Part shown: piece by piece, positions 57,496-64,000 of the stretch
Layout of the letters: each line of letters starts with the position of its first letter
Numbering within the stretch: position 1 is the first letter of the stretch
NCBI RefSeq assembly: GCF_000151665.1
Contig: NW_013171833.1
Span: forward strand, 1 to 64,000
Length of the DNA: 64,000 nt
Direction of reading: 5' to 3'
Origin: Blastocystis hominis
Taxonomy: Eukaryota > Sar > Bigyra > Opalinata > Blastocystidae
Program-made: the position numbers and the translations under genes
Notes under the pieces: model-generated
The model's input: the letters and a program-made list of their open reading frames with translations, nothing else
Told to the model about the DNA's origin: nothing
The model's database searches: none

Positions 57496-58317
57496 TCATT
57501 GTCGAAAAACTGTATTCATGAAGTTTACATGGAAATCATTTCGGATCGTGTCGTTTATAAACCGCTTTGGCCGTTTCTCGGTCTTTCCTTGATTTCGGAA
57601 CACCACGTCATCGTCCCATCTTCAACTCATTCCCATTCCAATTCAAAACCTTCGCTTTAACGTATCTCCCGTATTAAATAGCAACGGGTTCGAGTGAATC
57701 ATCTCCTCGCGATTGAGAGCCGCCTCCATCTGCGCCTTTTCTTCTTCCTATCGTTCATCCAACAAATCAAAATCACTTCTTTCTGCTTGGCCAATTCCTT
57801 CTCTTTCTTTACGCGCTCTAATTCTTTCATCAGCAAGGCAGTATCGTCTTCTCTATGATTTGGAAAGAACACTAAAGCATTCAAACGAGTCTGATTCGGA
57901 AGATGATTCCTCGCTGTCGCTCTCGTCAGAATCGTCAAAATCACCAAAATCATCGTTCACTTTTGGCTCGGGTTTTTGTAAAACTACGGGAAGCTCTTTT
58001 TTCACCTCATCTTCTTCTTCTACACGATTTTGAATCTAACGTTATTCTACTTTCTTTTGGCTTGATGTCTTGAGGCGGTTTGACCTCGGGAATCACTTCT
58101 CTGTGGGTCAATTTTCGAAAAACAGCAAACCTACCTCATTTTCAACTTCAAATGTCCGGGAAGATCCTTTGCCGAGAAGTGCATACTCAAACTGCCTACA
58201 CTTGAGCGACCTCGCCCATCTCCCACCTCCCGTCAGATATCCGGAAGAGGAAATCGCCCCATTCCCCGTTCCTCGTCCAGCAGCCGGAGTCCACGTAGGT
58301 TTGTGCGCAGTAGACAT
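57496..58317 (-). CDS. CWC15: CWC15 spliceosome protein
   Basis: Six introns (29-34 nt) assemble a protein of about 205 aa with the family's full signature: [16 protein letters not shown] at the start, [14 protein letters not shown], an acidic stretch ([20 protein letters not shown]), [38 protein letters not shown] and [20 protein letters not shown]. Cwc15 belongs to the Prp19-associated part of the active spliceosome, so it serves the splicing of the many short introns here. The last exon ends almost on the poly(A) motif. It converges with VPS39 and the two 3' ends are about 190 bp apart. Confidence 0.92.
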
Positions 58318-58403
58318 TTTCTGCGTTTTCAACAAACACCCCGTAAATGACATCCTAATCCAATCTACGTGTCCTTCAAACACACCTTCTCCCCATTCCG
58401 CGA

Positions 58404-60267
58404 TTACAACTTCTTCTGCTTCACCGCATCATCTCTCATCGCTTCCAGCTTATCAAAATAGCTCTGATCGACGCCTCCCGTCACCTACACCTCACTCTCC
58501 CCCTCCTGCCCCACATAGTCCCCATCAAAGCACGAGCACTCGAACGCCTCGGGCGCCGGTCCATCTACTCATCACCGCTTTTTCCTCGCTTCTACACAGC
58601 GCCGCATCGCGACACGCCCGCTTCAAGTCCTCCAAGCTCTGATACAGCACGAAATCCGCTCCGATCGCGGCGGCCACCTCCTTCTCGGTCTTGTTAAACG
58701 CGATTAACTCGCGTCGCGTCGGCATATCGATCCCGTACACGTTGCAGAACCGAATCGGCGGCGCAGCCGACGCTACAAACACGTGCTTCGCTCCCGCGCG
58801 ACGAATCGCCTCCACCAGCATCATCGTCGTGTTGCCTCGCACGATCGAGTCGTCCACCACCAGCACCGACAGTCCCTTCACCGCGTCCTAGACAAAAATC
58901 GGGGCTTTTTTTGGAATACATGGATGGGGTTGTGCTTGATGCGGATGTTCTTCTGCCGCATCTGCTGCGCGGGCATGATGAACGTGCGCGCCACGTACCG
59001 GTTCTTCGACAGTCCTTCGATGTACCGCTTCCCCAGACTCGTCGCCACCTGCATCGAAATCCCCGCGGAACCCTACCGAAATCGCGGTGTGGCGCGACGT
59101 GTCCGGCACCGCCATCACGCAGTCGATGATCTGCTCCAGCGGAGGCAGCGTCGCGTCGTACCCGGCCTCTGCAGGCTCCAGAACGTCCAGAGTTTGGTCG
59201 TGTTGGCGGACGCGGAGCGTTCGCAGCCGCTCGGCGAGGCGGATTCCCATCTGCACGCGCGCTTCGTAGACCGAGATGTTGTCCATCACGCTGTCCGGAC
59301 GCGCCAGATAGACGTATTCGAAGATGCACGGCGAGTGGGTCTGCGCCAGAGCGTCGATGTGCGAGTGCAGACGCATCTCCATGTCGATGAACAGCGCTTC
59401 GCCCGCGGCAACGTCGCGTTCTCGGTCGATTCCGATCGCTTCCAGCGCGATGCTCTCCGAAGCCGCCGCGAATTCCACGATGCGGCCCGCGTCGTCGCGT
59501 TTCACGCCGAAGCAGAGCGGGCTGGAGTGAGAATTCGATTGGAAGCGTACCGAATCCCGTGGGGATCGCGGAAAATCAGCATGCCGACGCCTTTGATCAG
59601 CACCACGACCGCGTAGCCGCCGAGGACTTGCGCCATCGTGGCGTGGACGGCGTCGAAGAGCGTGGAGACGGAGGGCTTGGGGATCTGTCCGGAGGCAGCG
59701 GAGGAGCGGTCGATGCGATGCTCCAATTCATCGGCGAACATGTTCAGAAGGAGCTCGCTGTCCTGCGAGAGAGGGGGAGAGGAAAGAGCTACGCTCGTGG
59801 TGTTGATGCAGCGGAGGTTGCAGAGCAGTTTCGCACGGAGATCGTCGCAGTTGATGAGATTGCCGTTGTGGGCAAGGGAAATGCCGTACCTGCGTGAGAT
59901 TCAATTTGAAAACGTACGGGTAGTTGGTGTAGAAGGGCTGGGCCTCGTTACTGTCCGGGGAACCAGCAGTGGGATAGCGAACGTGACCCAAACCATAATA
60001 ACCACGCAGCTTGGTTAGATTATTTTGGTTGAAGACTCTACATTTATTAGCAAGCAGAATAAACAACTCGGAAACCAAACCGTTATCCTTGACCGTAATA
60101 ACCTGTTCTCCGTCACACGTTGTAATTCCGCAAGCATCTACACTTCAGATTTTGCTAGGAAAACGGACCTTGGCCACGATGTTGTAACATCGTCAAAGCG
60201 GTGTTAATCGGTCCGGCAACATGAATATTACAGTCGGGGTTTGTGAAATAGCAGATAATTCCACACA
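58404..60267 (-). CDS. PPAT: Amidophosphoribosyltransferase (purine synthesis, step 1)
   Basis: About nine introns (27-32 nt). The start MCGIICYFTN places the N-terminal nucleophile Cys2 directly after Met. The glutaminase domain has MLQHRGQDACGI, LGHVRYPTAGSPDSNEAQPF, GISLAHNGNLIN and INTTSDSELLLN. The transferase domain has PCIFEYVYLARPDSVMD, VMAVPDTSRHTAI, YVARTFIMPAQQMR and the PRPP-binding VLVVDDSIVRGNTT, then GIDMPTRRELIAFNKTEKEV and a Cys-containing C-terminus (CSCFDGDYVTGGVDQSYF). It transfers glutamine nitrogen to PRPP. All catalytic elements seen are intact; there is no long propeptide, so this is the short eukaryotic/E. coli-like type. Its presence argues for de novo purine synthesis. 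Confidence 0.93.
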
Positions 60268-60484
60268 TCTTCAGAATCAAAATAAAGGAAGGAAACTGCT
60301 TGCCAAAAACCCGCAAGAATTTCAAAGATTCCGCGGACTATTATATTATACTTGGATGAATTGTGTTTTGGATTGTGGAAAGAGAGCATGGAGACGAATA
60401 GGAATGGAGGGAGGAAATGGGGGAGGAAGGAAAACGACTTTGCTAGAGATGCACTGAAAGTGGGTAAACGATTCACGTTATCGC

Positions 60485-60492
60485 AACAAACA
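60485..60492 (-). promoter_or_regulatory. TGTTTGTT poly(A) motif of the unknown gene
   Basis: On the minus strand, 4 nt after the point where TA plus the first A of the tail would give a TAA. Confidence 0.5.
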
Positions 60493-60496
60493 ATCG

Positions 60497-61191
60497 TATT
60501 CTTCAAACAAAATAAACGCTGCTCTTCCAGACCAACAGCTTGTCTTCAGTCGAGTATTGTACACACAGTCATATACAAACACACACCCTTTCGATAATTT
60601 GGTCAACTCGATCACATGCAACTTGTTCTGTGCAGAAATCGGCATCTACCCTTCATTCCCATTCTTATTCCCTACAGACAACGAATTCGTCACTGCCACA
60701 TCCTGAATCGGGCTTGGCTCACCCTCATCCCACACCACCATCTTCTGCTTGTCATTCAAGCCACACACAAATCTATCATTCAGCTCATCAGCCATTCCTT
60801 ACATCTGGTGAATCGAATTCACGCCTTCGATGCGAGCCACCACTTCATACATCAACTTCAGTGTGGCTCCCACTTTCGCCTGGTACTTTCGCATGGGTCC
60901 TTGCATGGAGAACTTCATGGTTTCTCCCTGCGGACTTTTGATCGCCATTTCCACGAAGCGTTTTCGCTCGCTGTCGGGAATAAGGAATTTGTCTTTGAGC
61001 GATTGGAAGGACAGGAGCTCGGACAGCGGCAAAAAGCCCGATTTCTTGCCAAACCCGCTGCTCCAGAAAACAAACACGTTTCGAAATGCTTCACTAATAC
61101 TCATCTTTCCTTGCTTCAGCGTTCGCGTGAGTTCCATTGCGAGATTGATCGACGCGTCTTTCTCCACGCCGTTCACTTGCAGAATAATCAT
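60497..61191 (-). CDS. Unknown protein, about 210 aa
   Basis: The first usable ATG is 61189-61191 (MIILQVNGVEKDASINLA). The frame is also open upstream through an Ala-Thr run (KATATATATAEATS) made by a GCTGTT repeat, so an upstream exon is possible. Two 30-nt introns (60773-60802 and one near 60644-60673) follow. Recognisable pieces are MELTRTLKQGKMSISEAFRN, FLPLSELLSFQSLKDKFLI, MKFSMQGPMRKYQAKVGATL and VVWDEGEPSPIQDV. I do not recognise the family. The last exon has no stop before TGTTTGTT; cleavage after 60497 would complete TAA after FILFEE. Confidence 0.5.
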
Positions 61192-61199
61192 TTCGTTTT

Positions 61200-61256
61200 C
61201 GCTGATTGCTTTGTTGGTTGTCGTCGAACTCGCTGGTTTGTTGAGTGAAGTCGCTT

Positions 61257-61291
<35 letters not shown>

Positions 61292-61650
61292 TTGGTCTGT
61301 TCGAAGCTCTGATTGCAGAGCTGCAGCGCGAGTTCGAGGGCTGTGACGTCGACCTTTCAGTGCCACGCAATCATCCTATTTATACTTTTTGTGGTTATGA
61401 TAATAGTGGTCTTGTATATAAATACTTTGTGAGGGATGAAAGAGTTTATAGGTGTAATACCTGATGCTTTTTTACCCAATACTTCACATTTCTCATTCCT
61501 TCAAATGAGAATTGCAATAGCGTAGGTACCCTGATATAAGGTTCAATATGAATAGAACGGTCACACAAGTATCTTCTATTGTCTACAACAAACAAAAAAC
61601 AGAAGGTTTGATAGATAGTAGAATCTCAGGTATCATCAGAATATCACCTG
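61200..61650. other. Repeat and leader region upstream of the unknown gene
   Basis: It holds a short GCTGTT hexamer run (61257-61292) and a TATA-like TATAAATAG on the minus strand near 61377. No further gene was seen to 61650. Confidence 0.4.
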
Positions 61651-61651
61651 A

Positions 61652-61837
61652 TTAGAGCGCCATTCCAGCTGCTGTAGCAGCAAATGTAGCTCCAGCACTT
61701 TGAAGGGCTGATATTGCCCCAACTCCAATTCCAGATGTCCAAGCAGCACTCATCAATGACGCCGCCGTAGAACCGGCGGCGATACCAGGGGAACCAAATC
61801 CTAAAGCATATGCAGCTGCACCAAGAATAAAACTCAT
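61652..61837 (-). CDS. Gly/Ala-rich hydrophobic small protein, 61 aa
   Basis: The ATG-initiated frame (MSFILGAAAYALGFGSPG...) is almost entirely Gly, Ala, Ser and hydrophobic residues, with repeated small-residue motifs and no charges, ending TAAGMAL. The codon composition is GC-richer than the flanks (about 50% against 30%), which suggests a real or recently real gene. It could be a membrane-active peptide, a viral internal or minor-capsid peptide from the Polinton-like element, or a chance frame. Confidence 0.35.
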   Translation of the reverse strand: MSFILGAAAYALGFGSPGIAAGSTAASLMSAAWTSGIGVGAISALQSAGATFAATAAGMAL

Positions 61838-61859
61838 TTTAAAACTTTTTTTGATTTGA

Positions 61860-62600
61860 CATACAACATTTCCAATCTGAACAAATGGAATTGCAAAAAT
61901 CGGGCAACTCCTACCTCATTATTTTTAATAATAGATTTGTGTTTATGACCGAGTATAAGAAAAGTATTTGTATCTTTTATGAATCAAAGAATGATAGAGG
62001 GATTATGTAATGTGCATGAATTCTGATATTATGGTTATTTTTGAGTAGATAATGAAGTATACTTTTGGTATTATACAGAATTAGTGAACTAGAATGATCA
62101 TATAGTTAAATCAACTCAAAGTCCTTTTGCTTGCAGCTAATTGAATATCGTTTCGTTTGTGAATAGACTAGGACTTATAAATTTAGAATTCTTGATATCT
62201 GTCTCATCACTACAAATTGACAACATTTATCATAAGATTAATAAACTGTAATATGAGAAATTAGGCAAAATTGAAGAAATGTGTCAAAGTCATCATACAT
62301 CTATCACACTTGGCAAGTGAAATGATATTATGGATTAATATGGATTAAAATACTTGATCAGTAGATACATAACCAAATGCAAGAACAGAGACGCGAATAA
62401 CATCAAACACCAATTTTGACAGACAAATAACAATGGACAACAAAAATACTTCAAATAGAAGTAAGACAATTCAAGGCAACATTAAGTATAGATATTGAAC
62501 TAGTTCCTGTAGGAGCAATAATAAAGAGAGAGAGAACACAGGAGATGATTGGTCGGAATACAATGTGAATGAGTAGTTTCCAGTAAAATCATTAGCAAAA
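61860..62600. other. AT-rich DNA, no supported gene
   Basis: Nothing gene-like was seen on either strand. Confidence 0.5.
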
Positions 62601-62604
62601 ACTA

Positions 62605-64000
62605 ATGGAAAAGTTAATATAGAAGTAGGAAAACCTCATGAAGGTTGTGTCATTAGTATAACCCTTAAAAAATACAAAAAATGGATGGTTAGTCAAGCAT
62701 TTGTACAGATTTGGGTGTCTTGATTGCATCGTTGACTTTTGTGGATAGAATTGCCACGGGACCTTGTACTATTTGTGATTATAGTTATTTATACTTCGAA
62801 GGATATTTTGTAAATGGATATCGAAAAGGAAGAGGAAAGGAATATGACCAAAACAGAAAATTGGTATCTGATGGATACTATTCGAAAGGCCAATATTAAA
62901 TGTGGTGTTATGTGAAGAAATGAGAAAAGGATATTGGAAAGAATATAATATAATGGTAAATTGTTTCGATAATTTCCAAAAAATGATTCCAGTGATTATC
63001 ATAAGATCAGTTACTTTTACAACTGTGGGCAGATAAGGAGTGTTAGGTTATGGAAGAAAGGGAAGGAAACGAAAATATTGAAGCAATTCAGTGGTGGAAG
63101 TATGACGGAATACAAAAATGACGAAAGAGTTTATAAAGGAGGTTACTTAGATAATGATGAACTGGATTTCCAAGATATGAAGAGGGTGAAAAAATAGGAA
63201 ATGGTGGAAAGAAAGGGATAGTTAAGGGATATTATAAAATGGATTACGCCATGTGAAGGGGCTAAATACAGAAATGGTGTTACAAATAGAAAACAACAAT
63301 GGATATTGGGATACACAACTCCCGTAATTATAGGAACTAATGTATAAATGGCAATAATCTTTGATATTAGATGTATTTTGAGTTATGTAATACAACCTGT
63401 AATAGCTATATCTCTGTTAGTAGTATTTGTATTGTTAGTACTTATTCGTTGGCTACGTTGTAACAATAGTAATAATAGAAAATGTCTGGGTTATCATTTG
63501 AATGATGCAGCAAGTATCCTTATGGAGAAATATGTTCCAAAAAAGGATAGATATTTTTGTACAGTAAAGATTATTACATTATGTGGAAATATCAACGACA
63601 TCGACTATATAGTGTCAGTGAATGTTTTGGGATACTATTGGTAGTGTTTTGTATATCTTGTCTTGTAAGCAACACATATGTTATCCCTTTTATTGGATAT
63701 TTCAAAAATCATTTGTGGTCCAAACAAGGAAATTTAGCAGAATGGCTAATTTAAACCTTATAAAAAAGCCATTCTTACAAACGATTGTAATTGGCAATGA
63801 TTGCTTTGGGTCAGCGCAAACATTAAAAATCGATGGATTGAATCAGTTATAAAGTTTAAAAATAAGTAAGAATTCATTTCCTCAGAATAAGTATAATTGG
63901 GAAATAGATAAATCGAAATCATTCCTCATATTGAATTGTGAATCATTGGAATCCATTCAAATTGGACAATATAGTTTCAGTGTATTTTTTGGAGACTTTG
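62605..64000 (+). pseudogene. Third MORN-LRR family copy, decayed and cut by the window edge
   Basis: The pieces align in order with the gene at 44.2-46.4 kb: VGKPHEGCVIS (intact: VGSPHEGYSIE), YFEGYFVNGYRKGRGKEYD, a membrane part (VIAISLLVVFVLLVLIRWL) and an LRR unit (IVIGNDCFGSAQTLKIDGLN). Many frame changes and stops separate them. The orientation is opposite to the intact copy. Confidence 0.7.

Noticed and set aside
57454-57660. Plus-strand 68-codon frame starting MFSTLHHVG
   Set aside because: It is antisense to the last exon of CWC15, which has clear family motifs and introns.
1-64000. tRNA, rRNA and CRISPR features
   Set aside because: I looked for tRNA-type TTCGAAT loops, conserved rRNA stretches and spaced direct repeats by eye and found none I could support. 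A covariance-model scan was not possible.

Overview
The window looks like nuclear DNA of a microbial eukaryote. The best match is Blastocystis or a close opalinate stramenopile relative. Three things seen in the sequence support this. (1) Conserved genes are cut by many very short GT..AG introns of 26-37 nt, most often 30-31 nt. (2) The motif TGTTTGTT lies just past many gene ends, on the gene's own strand. (3) At least two, probably three, genes have no genomic stop codon where the protein family ends. Cleavage 4 nt before TGTTTGTT would complete TAA from the poly(A) tail, which is a known Blastocystis trait. The organism is inferred; no rRNA gene is present. I worked out exon structures by hand from splice sites and protein-family fit.

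Layout. 1-5.4 kb: one end of an integrated Polinton/PLV-like DNA virus, with four minus-strand structural-type genes, stop-codon hairpins and a repeated palindromic leader. 5.4-8.5 kb: AT-rich DNA holding a glutathione S-transferase. 8.5-33.8 kb: a dense gene block with a degenerate CHD/Mi-2-like remodeler, an ARS2/SERRATE homologue, mitochondrial-type enoyl reductase (MECR), two KH-domain genes, V-ATPase subunit e, an EMC10-like ER protein, WRNIP1/Mgs1, a coiled-coil membrane protein, the MTG1 GTPase and a giant secreted Cys-rich protein. 33.8-53.9 kb: an AT-rich, repeat-filled region. It carries a shattered second copy of the virus (integrase, DNA polymerase B and structural fragments), a 6 kb stretch of ATTC/GATT-type simple sequence, an intact MORN-TM-LRR gene with decayed relatives, and a TPR gene. 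54-61.2 kb: a second dense block with VPS39/VAM6 (82-N gap inside), CWC15, amidophosphoribosyltransferase (PPAT) and an unknown gene. 61.2-64 kb: AT-rich DNA with a Gly/Ala-rich small ORF and another decayed MORN-LRR copy running off the end.

The housekeeping genes do not form a pathway. They cover RNA processing (ARS2, CWC15, KH proteins), endolysosomal fusion and acidification (VPS39, V-ATPase e), DNA repair (WRNIP1), purine synthesis (PPAT) and organelle functions (MECR, MTG1). The accessory part is the virus plus the MORN-LRR family, both confined to the AT-rich segments. The least-described items are the multi-module viral structural protein with its stop-codon hairpins, the MORN-TM-LRR family with an intron before each LRR unit, and the giant secreted Cys-module protein.
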